Positions 20,925-32,050 of a stretch of DNA of 53,653 nt are shown piece by piece. Each line of letters begins with the position of its first letter. The stretch's first letter is position 1. This DNA is from Ceraceosorus guamensis (taxonomy: Eukaryota > Basidiomycota > Exobasidiomycetes > Ceraceosorales > Ceraceosoraceae), in assembly GCF_003144195.1 (NCBI RefSeq), contig NW_020290093.1, positions 1-53,653 on the forward strand, written 5' to 3'. The notes beneath the pieces are model-generated. The model worked only from the letters and a program-made list of their open reading frames with translations. It ran no database searches and had not been told where the DNA came from. The translations under genes were made by a program, and so were the position numbers.

Positions 20925-23900
20925 TCACTTCTTGTTCTGCTCCCGAGCCGCTTTGATCAGAGGACTCAGTGTCCGCAAGCTGTCGCAATACTTCAAGAAG
21001 GAGTGCTGTATGGCATGCCGACACCAGAGTCAGCCTGAATCCATTCAGATGCATAAACGCAACACTCACTCCAAGGACAGTCGTGGCATCTGGCCTTCTC
21101 TCTGCGTCCACATCCAAGCACGTCTTCAAAAAGTCGCGGAAGGTGCTGGACAAATTCTCCGGATTGTTGATCTTTGGCGTACCGTTTGTCGCGATGAGGT
21201 ACAATGCGCGAAGCGGGTTCTCATTCAGGTAAGGAGGCTCGCCCTCCACCATTTCTTTTGGGGCCAGTGAATGAAATCAGCCCGGATCTCGAGATTGGGC
21301 ACATGGCTCGGTCTCCCTCACCAATGCACATGATACCAAGACTCCAAATGTCCACCTTCGGCCCATACTCTTTGCGTGTGACCACCTCGGGTGCCATCCA
21401 GTACGGAGTTCCGACCATCGTAGTACGCTTCGCTTGGGATTCTCCGATCTGAGCGCAGAAGCCAAAGTCAGCTGCGCAGGAGAAGCAAAGCAGGCAAAAG
21501 TCAGCATCCTGGTTGATTCGTGCGCTGAAGCTTTGGCCCAACGCACTGAGCTTGATGTCACCGTTCATGGACAAGAGGATGTTGTCGCTCTTGATGTCTC
21601 GATGAATGACGCTGTTGGCGTGCAAATGACGCAGACCTTCGAGCACTTCGCGGCTGACTGCAGCAATTTGGCCCTCTGTCATGATGTTGCATGTCACGAC
21701 GTCTGTCAGACTACCGCCCTCCATGTACTCCATCACCACCCACAGATCGCCCTTGTACAAGAATGAGTCGATGAAGTTCACGATGTTCCGATGTCTAGAT
21801 TCTCGCATAACCAGAATCTCGTTGATGATCAAGTCTTTCTTTGGCTGTTGGTCCAAATTCATCTGCTTGATGGCCACAGACAGATTTGATCCCACCTGAT
21901 AAGCTGTGTACACTCCACCTGAGGCTCTATTGGCGTAGCGCCAAGAAAATTCGAGCCCAGTCAGCTCTTCCTCGGGCTGCTGCTGGACCGCCGCTGAGCA
22001 TCGCACACTCACCCTTGTCCAATCTTCACTAGACTCCTGTATAGCTTCGTAGGATCTGCGTCTGTGCAAATCGCCTGCAGTTTTGCGATCACGTCTGCAT
22101 CGTTCATCTGTGTCTTCTTCGTCTCTCTGCGACGAGGCGTTGCGCCCGGGCCTTTGGTGCTGCCACCTCCGGGTGCCGCTGACGGGCTCTGTGTCTTGGA
22201 CGCAGCGACCGGAGGTGCTGGTCTCGAAGCGACAGGCGCGACGCTCGCACCCGAGGCACTTGCAGTAACGGCCTTGGGCGGCGCTGGCTTGACAGCAGCC
22301 GGCACAGGGGCCGGAGCCGGCCGTGAGGGTTTAAGATCTGGTACCACCGCTGTTGGTGCCGCAAACCTTTCGGGCGAAGGTGGCCGTCGGAGGGACTTCT
22401 TCGCGGAGGACGCACCTCCAGGTGGAGGGGGAGCTGCCCGAGGCTTCTCGTAAACGCCCTTTGACACTGGCGGTGGAGGCTGTTCCTCCCCCGCTCCTGA
22501 TCGGCCGTCTGAGCTACCCAGTGTGCCTGTCCCAGCCGAAGCGGAAGACTTCGCACCTGCACCCCCAAACTTTCTCCAAACGGCTTCTTCTTCGCCCATG
22601 TTCTGCGTAGCGTCCTGATAGAATGCTACTATATCCATGACCGCCTGAGGATTAGCCTCTTGGTCCTGTTTCGAAATGCCAGAATCTTGCAGCAATTGTT
22701 GCCATTCCTTGGGCAAGCCCTGTGCAGAGGATCGAGGCAGCAGAGATTGGCGTCAAAGGCTCGTAATTTCAGCGAAGCAATACAGTGTGCTGCTCGATCT
22801 CACAGTAAATTCCCCAGTGTCGGAGTTGAAGCCAACATGGGTCAAATGGACAGGATCGTAGGGCGTGGAAATCTCGATCTTTTTCTGCTGCGAGAAGACA
22901 TCTGAGTTGAAAGCAGAAGATTCGTAGACAGGGCGGCAAGTACGTCAGTAACTCCGTTTGCTACACAAGCACTTGAAGAGCGCTCGTTCTGTTGCGCCAT
23001 GCAACTCAAATTTCCTAAGCATGATACTCACCGCTCATTGAGTTGACGAAGCCGCCAAAGACTGATTTAAAGGTGTTGCGCCCAGCAGGGCCGCTCAGAC
23101 TCCCATCCCGTGAACGAATGCTGGCCTGGGGGCCGGCAAATTGGCCGCTTGGGACAGACCCTGCATCTGCATCTACCACCGGTGACGCTCCTCCTAAATA
23201 ATCGAATGTAGCCGAGCCGCTGCTGAGAGGACTTGAAGTCGTCGCACCTAGATGCGGAGATGGAGCTGGCCCACTAACGCTTGCGTGCGACCGCGCACCA
23301 GAACTAGGTACAAAACCGCTCGGTGTGACACCTGCTGGCGCTGCAGCATAGTAAGCGTCTGCACCCATCGTGTTTGATCGCAGAGGTGGTGCCGGTCGCG
23401 GCGCATCTCCGGTAGAGGAGCCTGCGCCATACTTGCTTGCGCTGCCACTTGCATATCCACTCGGCGCGCCGGTAGAGGATGGCAAGCCAGAGCGTGCGGC
23501 AGAAGCTCCCCCACCTGGCAGACCGGAAACTGCTGTGGGACCTTGGCGGTACGACCCCGCAATGTATGAAGATCTCTGCGGCTTGCTGGCGTAAGACGAG
23601 CCGCTCATTGGAGGGCTGCCGTGAGCGGCGTAGGGTCCACTGGAGCCTATCGGTGCAGCTTGGCTTGGCCGCACAAACGCCGACGCGCTTCCACTCAGAC
23701 TAGGGGAGCCAGTAGCACTGGAGGCGTATGACTTGGATGAGCCTGGAGGCGGCGGTGCGCTGCGTTGTGGTATAAGATCAAGCTCTCCAGGAACCGCGCG
23801 ATTGGCACGGAGTGCGTCATCGTCGCTGTGAGAATAGCCATTGCCTGTTCCGTGTCGTGCTGCAGTTGCCGCATGATCGTGCGAGCCGTATCCTTCACCA

Positions 23901-23974
23901 GTGGAGAGAATCTGGGGAGCACCAGCAAAGTCGTGCGGGTGCTTGATGATCGACCTTCGTGGTTGATGTGACAT
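20925..23974 (-). CDS. p21-activated kinase (PAK), Ste20-type with CRIB domain
   Basis: Seven exons (23974-23032, 22901-22804, 22719-22013, 21926-21547, 21471-21322, 21254-21070, 21005-20925) give 847 residues. PAKs are Ser/Thr kinases activated by Cdc42/Rac that control polarity and MAPK cascades. Residues 1-314 are Ser/Pro/Gly-rich and disordered. The CRIB begins at about 325 ([15 protein letters not shown], continuing [14 protein letters not shown]). A Pro/Ala-rich linker follows, then the kinase domain from about 575: [46 protein letters not shown], and a C-terminal [20 protein letters not shown]. All catalytic residues are present. No PH domain is visible, so it belongs to the Ste20/Pak1/Smu1 branch rather than Cla4. 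The start at 23974 is chosen; an in-frame ATG at 24073 would add 33 unrelated residues. Confidence 0.94.
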
Positions 23975-26111
23975 GATTGTGGCCCCGTTGGATGGTTTGA
24001 TACACGCGCACAAGAGTCGACTGTTCCTACGTGATATCTGAGCTGAGCTGAGCTGGTGGTCGTGCCAATACAAGTGATTTGCTAGGCCAGCAGCAACCTC
24101 GACAACACACCGAGACCAGGGTCGCGCCTAAATCTCAGGTGGCGTGCTAGGCACGGAATGCCGACAACAGATATTCTGAGGGCCGAGGTGAGGAATTGGG
24201 AGGCAAATCAACGTTCGGTTGATCCAGCTAGGCGCGACACGAACAGGCTGCGAAAGATGAGCAGTAGCACAACGTGAGTACCCCAAGCAGTTGATCGGAG
24301 TGTCGTGGAGCCTTTCGCAGCTGCAATGTTGATGGAGGTATGTAGAGGCAGCTGGACCAGCTTCCACGCAGCGTGCCCGTTGAAGATCTCGATTGAGAGT
24401 CGCAGCGATTGAGTAGGCGCCAAGTAGCAATGTGCCGTTGCGAGCGCTGTTCGCGATGCCCAGTGAGAGATGAAGCACGAGGTCAGAAGAGCAGACGTAA
24501 GGGTGGGACTTAAGATGGAGCGTCGGTATCAAGGGCTGCGAGTCGACTAGCGACGCACCCACCGGCCTAAAGGTACCGAAATAGGATCTGAAGGAGCAGC
24601 GCTGGTATGTGCTGTTGCAAGGGACAAATCGAGCTTCAAAAGAGGTCAATTGCTGCCGTTGCTGCGATGAAGTTTTGAAGAGCTCCGCGCACTCGAGTGT
24701 GGGAATGAGGTTGGATGGAACTTTGGTGCTAGTGTACCCAGCAGCAACGCAGCAAGCATACTTCGGTCCGCTTGCTGCTGCTGACCGCGAAACGCTTGAG
24801 CTGTGTCCGCGCGCGCGATGTCATGAAAAGCCGCCCCATCCCACGCACGCACGTACGCATCAGGGGGGCGGCGGTCTTGCAGCCCGCTGAGCCTTCACCC
24901 TCACGGCAGCAGCAGCAGAACGACACGTCCGTGCTGCTGTTCAAAATTAGACGCGTCAGGGCGCATCTTGCATCCAGCATGCAGCAAAGGCGACGTGCGT
25001 ACGCGCATTAAGCAGGGAAAATCTTGCAAATTCAATCTTAAATCATACAGGATCTGGATTTGAGTTATGAATCGGAACGTGCTGAAGGCTTTCAAATGAG
25101 GAGCAAGTGAACAGTCAACAGTGAAGAGTTCAATAACATCCCGACTTAGCATGCAAGCAGCAGCAGCGGCAAGATATTCCTGATTATTTTCGAAGTGCAG
25201 CGGTATAATCAGGAATTAGAACTTTGTATGGTTTGCTCCTCTGACATATGCAGCTCCGATTTGCCGTGACGCAGAAAGTGAGACCGAAAATTCGAACTCA
25301 CTCCGCGTTGACGGTGTGTGTATGCGCGCATGGCTCTTGCGTTTCCAAGAAGCCGTTGCGCGAGCAGAGCTGTGTTGCTCGCTCATCAAAGAGTGAAAGG
25401 GGCAGCGAGCGCAAGTGTGAAAAGTCACAGTATAGTCCAGCAGCAACGGACTCGGATTCGACACTTCCAGTCGTGATTGGGAGAGGGGTCAATCAAGCAG
25501 TTCGGTTCGAACGAAATTCGCTCTCGCTCCGGTGACGACAATCACGAATTTGGTAAGGTGATCGGGGCGGCCCGCTCTTTGGACGCGGTCGCCTGGCTGA
25601 AGACTTTCAAGAGGCCGCGAGAGGTGCATTCTGATTGCGTCTCGGATCCTCGAGCGCCTCAAGAAGGTTGTGTGTGAGCGCAGCCTCATTCGATCAAAAT
25701 GCGACATTGCAATCGTGAATTGAGTGGGGCGCTGGATCGGTACCATAGCACCTCCGCCGCATGCTCGCGAGACCAGCTCGAGTTTGTAGATGCGCGGCCC
25801 GCTCAGGATGACGGTGGGTGTCGCCCGCTACCCGACCGAGCATGGTTGGCACAGGCGCTCCAATCTTCATTTCACCGAGGTGGCTCTACACCGATCAATG
25901 AGCCCATAAACCACTTGAGGTGGCAGACTGCTTTGCGGATGTAGAGTCAGTAGCGAATCTAAAGCACGCGAGCAGCTAGCGGCAGTCGATGTGTCTCAGT
26001 CCGATTGCATTGATGGCTGGTCTCATTGCAGCTTTGCCGCTGGGTACGGGTACGACTACAGTACAGTATGCTTGGTGTCGTGATGTGACGCGCGAGCCTG
26101 TAGATCGTTCC
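23975..26111. promoter_or_regulatory. Spacer upstream of the PAK gene and downstream of RAD9
   Basis: About 2.1 kb without a supported gene. The 173-codon minus frame at 24128-24649 shows no domain, signal peptide or splice logic and probably belongs to the PAK 5' leader or promoter. Around 24900-24925 and 25160-25180 there are short CAG/GCA triplet clusters. An AATCACGAATT element lies near 25542. Nothing else stands out. Confidence 0.35.
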
Positions 26112-28453
26112 TCAGAACAATGGTTCGAACTGAGGTTCACAATGTTTCAGCCACACGAGTCTCCAAATCCTTCTTGACACGCATTCACACTCACTCTAGG
26201 TCCAGTACTCTTCTGAACGTCTTCGTCGCTAGCACCCAGCTCATCCTCATCTGGCGGCTGAGTATGAGTATCCGTGCCCTCGAGTGCACGCTGGCGGGCG
26301 GCGTTCTCGTCCGCCTGTGTACCCTCATCATCGTCGAGGACCATCTGGCTTGCGTTCTCGAGTGCGTCTTGCCACGACTTGGCGGCAGGCAAGCGAGCGC
26401 CCGATCGCTGCATCCCTGTTCTTGCTGATGAGTTGAGATTGCTTCGTCCACGATTGGTGGCAGCAACAGGCTGGGACGCAAAGTGCCCAGTACCGACGGA
26501 CCCAGGTGGTCGAATGGACTCATCGCGTTCCTCGTGGCCAGATGACGGAAGATGAACGTGTCGCAAGGATTGAGAGCGCGCATTTGCAAGCGCTCTAGGC
26601 ACCTCGCGTCCGTTGACAGAAGACGAGGAATTGATCTTGTTGCCAACGCTGATGTTACTGGACGTGTACAATTTGACGCTAGGAGGCGTCTCGTCTTGTG
26701 CAGACTGCGGCACATGGGAGGAAGGTGATCCTTGCTCCTTCTCGACATGATGTGGGCTCGCTTGGGCACGAGGGCCAGCGTCAGCCCGGTGCTCAACGGC
26801 GCTGGGAGCTTGGCTGCTGCGAAGTCGTATATCGCCTCTTTGGACGCTCTGCTCGACCTCTTCCAGGGCTGCTAGATCTTCCTCGTCGCGACCTCCAGCT
26901 TCTTCGGATCCTCGATCTTCACGCAAGGCTTGTCCATCTGATCCTTGAGAACCTCGAAAGAGAGGAATGTCAGTGTTGTGGCGCGCGAGAGCCACGCCTA
27001 CTCTGGGTGTAGACTCCTGCATTCTGGGTGGCCGGGCTGAGTCCATGGCGCTGGCATTCGGCTGGGACTCCCCATTTTGCAGAGTCGGACGGCGCGAAGA
27101 GCCTTGCGGCCGAGACGAGTCGATCGCTCGGCTAGCTGCCTCGGCCGCTGGGTTCGCAGCACTCGATGGTCCTGATTGCGCGCGTCGAGCCTGTGCAGCA
27201 CTTGCTGCATCAGATGGAACTTCTCCTGGTGTTGTAGCGATAACAAAGTCGGCGTGCAGCGCTTCAAGCTGGCAACGAATGCGCAATGGCTCGCCTCCTT
27301 CGCCAAAGCTGAGTTCCAGATTCACACCCAAATGCTCGCTTGCTGCAATAGCAGCCTGCAAAAAGAACAAGAGTCGCTGATCAGCAACGATGCGCATGAG
27401 AGAGTGCAGCCCTAGAGTCACGTACCTTGAATTCCTTCAGCGGAAAAGTAAGGCAAACTTCTTTCACCATCGTAAAAGCCTCAAAGGCATCTAATTGAAC
27501 TGTGACTTGGGTGGCGATTGCGCGTCTGAATTGATCTGGTAGTGCGCGAATTGTCGTGAGCCACGCTGAGATGAGGCGTCTACAAGCTCATGAGAAGAGG
27601 CTCACTCTTATCTAGCGTGTCATCCGCCCTGCTGCGCACCATGAAGAATCGTGGACCACACCAGAACGTCACCTCACCACCATTCTTGTTGCCAAAGTGG
27701 TCGAGGAAGTCGTGCACGACTTTGGGACCAATCGATAGCTGGCATGGCGCATTTGGTGGGACATTTGGCCAGAGACCTGGCACTGCAGCATAAGTGAGCT
27801 TGTGAGTCTTTACGATGCCTGTGCACGCATGCAGAAGACGTCGTAAGCCCGGGTTCAGGGAAGCTGCTTCAACGCTCACACTCGCTCACCCCCTTTGCTG
27901 TGAAGGCGTACGGCAATGCGGCTTTCGTCCTCGTGGTCGAAGATGCTGATCTCGCATCTATCGAGTGTCTTGTTGTTTCCAGTTCGCAGGACAGAGAGGA
28001 TCGGCTGGCTCAAGAGAGCACGACACGTGAGCATGCTGCGCAATGATCAACGCCGAACACCATAACTCACTCGGATGCCAGTCTCGCAGTCGATCTTCTG
28101 GTCCAGGTCCGTTCGCAGGACTTCGAAGAAGTAGTCGTAAAATTCGAATGCGCAAAATCCTGATTGAGTGGAATTGATCGCAGAGAGTCGCAACTTTGGA
28201 TGGAAGAGGGCGAATGGTCGTTCAGCAGCTTGCCCGATCGATGGCTCATCAGACTGTAACGCTTACCTTGAGTGAGTCATTCTCGAGGTCACGCATACAT
28301 TGTACATTCAGCCTGTCGCTGAAGCGCAACAAACACGACAAGGCATGAGTGAATGCTGCGGGTTGGGGTCAGGGCCAGCCGTGAGCGACGCTAGTGTCAC
28401 CAGTCCATATCACACTCACGGCGAACGTTACGACTTGGAAATGCTGCGTGCAT
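26112..28453 (-). CDS. RAD9: Rad9, DNA-damage checkpoint clamp subunit (9-1-1 complex)
   Basis: Eight exons (28453-28420, 28355-28267, 28193-28071, 28004-27890, 27818-27606, 27535-27426, 27355-26195, 26129-26112) give 620 residues. Rad9 forms the PCNA-like Rad9-Rad1-Hus1 ring that loads at damaged DNA and recruits checkpoint kinase activators through its tail. The clamp half shows the family order: an N-terminal RPFTHALSCLLRFSDRL helix, LRLSAINSTQSGFCAFEF, CEISIFDHEDESRIAVRLHSK, GIVKTHKLTY, CLTFPLKEFKAAIAASEHLG, and LRIRCQLEALHADFVIATT. After about residue 265 there is a long Ser/Ala/Gln-rich acidic tail, longer than in S. pombe Rad9 (426 residues in all), fitting a phosphorylated regulatory tail. 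The 18-nt last exon (FEPLF) is my preferred ending because it follows a good GTGAGT donor; reading through instead ends at 26147. Clamp identity is strong; the terminal exon is moderate. Confidence 0.88.
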
Positions 28454-31400
28454 GCTGCTGAATTGCCAAGGATTGAGAACGTCTTGCTTACATTACGCCG
28501 TTTTCAAGAAGATGGAACGCAAGCGACTTCATCCCATGATCTTCAGTCTGACCATTTCACGTCACTGTCGCCATTCAAAATTACAGAGCTCTTTTGCTTC
28601 GAGATGGTGTAGCTAGGTTAGATGACTTGACCAGGCCGGTAGCTAGCGAAAGTTCAAGGACTCAGCACGATGGACGTCCAGTCAGATTCCGCATAACGAT
28701 GAAGGGCTCAGTGAGGAGTGACGATCAATCACGAATGAGTATTATTGACTCACAGAAGAGTCTTGAGTCTGGAGCCTATTTGGCCTGCCAGGGTTCTCGG
28801 CTTTGACATAACGAACAGCGCATGCGTTACCACGGTATGCGTTTCTTCTGCTGCTGAGCGCGCGCGTGCCGAGCATGGCACGTGATCAGCGTCCACGCTG
28901 TTTCCAATTTTGAATTATTGGATTTCGGAATCTTGATCCTTGATTAAAAGAGGCCACATTCTTGATTAACGATTCTGATTGCTGATTTACTCGCGATTCG
29001 TTGGTCCTCTTGAGACTCTCGCTGAGCAGCGTTCATCCTTTTGAGATGCTTCAGATGCTCACCGACTCACTCCTGCGGTCCGAAATCGTTCATAGTCAAG
29101 AGTTGGACGTGCCAGGAGGCGAGGTCCATGCGCCGCAGATGACAATGACTTCAGAGATGGGTAGGCGGTGACACAACACCAGACAGATCAATGTGTGGGT
29201 GCACGAGCTCACTCAGACTGCTAAGCGAGCCTTGACGCAGGGCACATCTGGGCGGAAACGCGAACATCTGGACGTCACGGCGAAGGGACACTCAAGACCC
29301 TGCGTATCATTATGGCAGTCCCCCAGGCGGCATGGGTTCGAACGATCAAGCTTGGCAAATGGCTTTGCCTTCTCACGCGCGAGGACATGAGCCGCCTGGG
29401 CTCGGAATAGCTGCGATCGGCGGGCTAGCGAGAGGAGCATGCAAGAGCCCGACATCGGCGTGCATGGAAGCAAAGATGGGAGGGGGGAGCGAGCGGGCGA
29501 GTGGGAGCCACAGAAATGATGAGCTGCCCACCCACGAACCTACAACATTCGTGATCTGATTGTTCGAGACCTGTAGCTTCATGCCGCCAGTGGTTGGTGT
29601 GCAGCAAGAGGGAAAGCGATCCACAATTTCGCAATCAATTGATGGTGCTGCTGCTGACTGCTGAGCCTTAAATGCAGCGAAGCAGCGGCATACGCACATC
29701 GTGCATGATGTGGAAGCTCCGAATCTAGAGGTGCGCAGCTAAAAGCGTCGGAGCTTGGTCCTTGCGCTTCTTGGCCCAGAACGACCCTTCCTGTGGTCAC
29801 AGTCAAAGCGTGTCATCGGAACCCTAGCTGCTGCCTGCCATGCTGTCTCCGTTCCGAGGCGTTCGCGTACTGCGACGTGCTTAACGCAATGTGGAGCAAA
29901 GCAAGCACATACAATAGTTGAGTACGTTGTCGTACCACTCAGAGCAATGTCCGCCCCAGACGTTGAGTTTTTTGCGCCGCTGTCAGGAGGCAAGCCGTTT
30001 GGCATTTGATGACATCTGCCAATACCCCTGCACGACATGCACATGTGGGCAAAGTACTGTAACTCAGATGGTCGAGCAGACTGAGACCTAGCATGGAGCT
30101 TGTTTTGAAAGAGAGGACGACGATCAGCGTAGGGTCGAGCTCCAGCAGCGCAAATGTAGCGATGCGGCGCGGGCCAAGGTAAAGGTGGGGAATGGAGAAG
30201 ACTCGATCGTGACGGCTATTAATCGCATCGTTTATGTGGTACCATGTCCATATAAGTGCCGTGTCTCACTTCCGCGATTCGAGTTGGTCCGGAGCGGCGC
30301 CGCACTGCTCTCACCAGGGGGGTGGATTCGTACGTGGTGGAGTCGTGAGTGTTCGTCAGTGTGCAAACAGTACGAACCTCCCCCCGCAGAGCTCAGGTAG
30401 CGCTTGCTCTGACGCCGTTCGAGGTTGGCGATTGAGCGTTCATCGAGGCTCGGCAAAGTCCATGAGCAGTCTTGAGTCCGTCCTTGTGAGGCCAAGCACG
30501 TGTGTAGAGTAGGCGGCAAGACCATAACACGTGATACACGACACCTTTCTCCAAGTCGTCTAGGTCTTGACCTGCGATCGACTCACTGACACCCACGTAC
30601 AAGTGGATGCCCAGGATAGTCGTGGGCGGCGGGCGGCGCTTAGGTGCAGCGAAAGCGACACACTCGATCGTGTTCATCATGCTGATGCGGGACCGATGAG
30701 CCGAACAAAGGACGGGGAGACATCTCAACTATGACAAGGGTGCACCACATATCATGTGCAGGAGCATATGAGCCTTGCTCAACGCATGAGTTGGCGGCTC
30801 AACGGCGGAAAGGCACATCGAGCATCTGATGCGTGCTGCCTTTCACCGCGAATACCGGATTACCGGGTATGCGACACTAGATCATTGAAGCGAGGCGGGG
30901 GGCATAGGGGGAGCAGTTGCGCTGAAATGGGCGCCACCGGAGGTTTGACGGTTCGGTTCGTTCCTTGCTGCTTTGCGGCGTCTTTGGTTGCGGCCGCATC
31001 GCATGGCGCCACGTCACTTTAAGCGGCGTGGTGCCCGCGCTCCTTTTGGTGGTGAGATGCTGCCTGCACAAGGGCTAATCACAGATTTCCACGCTCATAC
31101 CTTCCGGCGCCGCTCCCGGCCGCCCAGCCATGTGAGAAGCTAGGAGAACAGCTGCTCCTGCCCTAGAGTCCCACCCAGCAGGGAACAGAGTGTAGCCTAG
31201 GCCCAGCCAGCAATCTAGCTGAGCGCAGACCAACACTTCCTTTCAATCAACGTCTAGCTGACACATGTGTAAGTGTTGTTCTGCGTATTTGACATGAGCA
31301 GCCCTCCCTTGAGGCTGCTATTGAGCGTGATCCCTCTCCCACACCACCTTGACTATACCCTCTCTCGCGCCTGCCCTTCTGTCCGCGTGTGCCTTCTCCC

Positions 31401-32050
31401 CTCCGTCAATCCACGCATACGCTGAGCTGCCTTTTCACCCGCCAGCGCACGCGCTGCTGGCAAAGCCAGCGCTTCTTGCCATGTGGCATATGGCGCCACG
31501 CCCAGCAGAACCACGCACCCATCGCACACGCGCGGGCGCGGGCGCCCCACGGGCGCGCGTGCGCTGCTGGGCTGGGTATAGAGCCAGGCGGCCATGCATC
31601 AGGCGCGCGTCGCGTCAGGCTACCGGCACCATATACTTGCACCACCTCCTTCGCCCTCTCATCGTGACCTCAGCCGGCCGCGTATCACTTGCTAGATCAC
31701 AGCTCAGGCAGAGTGCGCGATAGCAGACGTCACTCCTTTTGGGCACATTCACACCGCACATTCGGTCTGTAGCTGCGTCGTCGTCTGCTGAGATCAGCCT
31801 CCTTCCGATAGGTCCTCGTCTGCTGCGCCTCTACGCAACCGACCTCGCCCTGCATCCACTCCTCGCGCGTAGATCGCGTCGCTTTCAGACGGTCCCTCTC
31901 CGTGCGCATGGCAACCTCTCGTTCCGGCAAGCATTCGGCAACGATCAGCGCTGGTCACTGCACTCTGCACGAAGCCCGCTTGACGCATCCTCCTTTGCCC
32001 TTCCGGATATCTTCCACCGTGCGCCATTTCGTCGTAGAGTTCCGAATGGC
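28454..32050. promoter_or_regulatory. Long divergent spacer between RAD9 and SNF5
   Basis: About 3.6 kb in which I find no supported gene. Frames of 60-110 codons occur on both strands but none has motifs or sensible splice structure. CACGTG palindromes are at 28879-28884, 30497-30502 and 30528-30533. An AT-rich patch with repeated TTGATTAA/GATTC-like words lies at about 28910-29000. The stretch from about 31320 to 31450 is pyrimidine-rich, as is common at fungal transcription starts, and probably begins the SNF5 leader. The leader contains an upstream ATG at 31908 (see findings). Confidence 0.35.

Noticed and set aside
24128-24649. 173-codon minus-strand frame upstream of the PAK gene
   Set aside because: Composition and residue pattern look random, with no motif or splice logic.
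29325-29345. GGTTCGAAC word resembling a tRNA B box
   Set aside because: No matching A box, acceptor stem or T-stem pairing around it.
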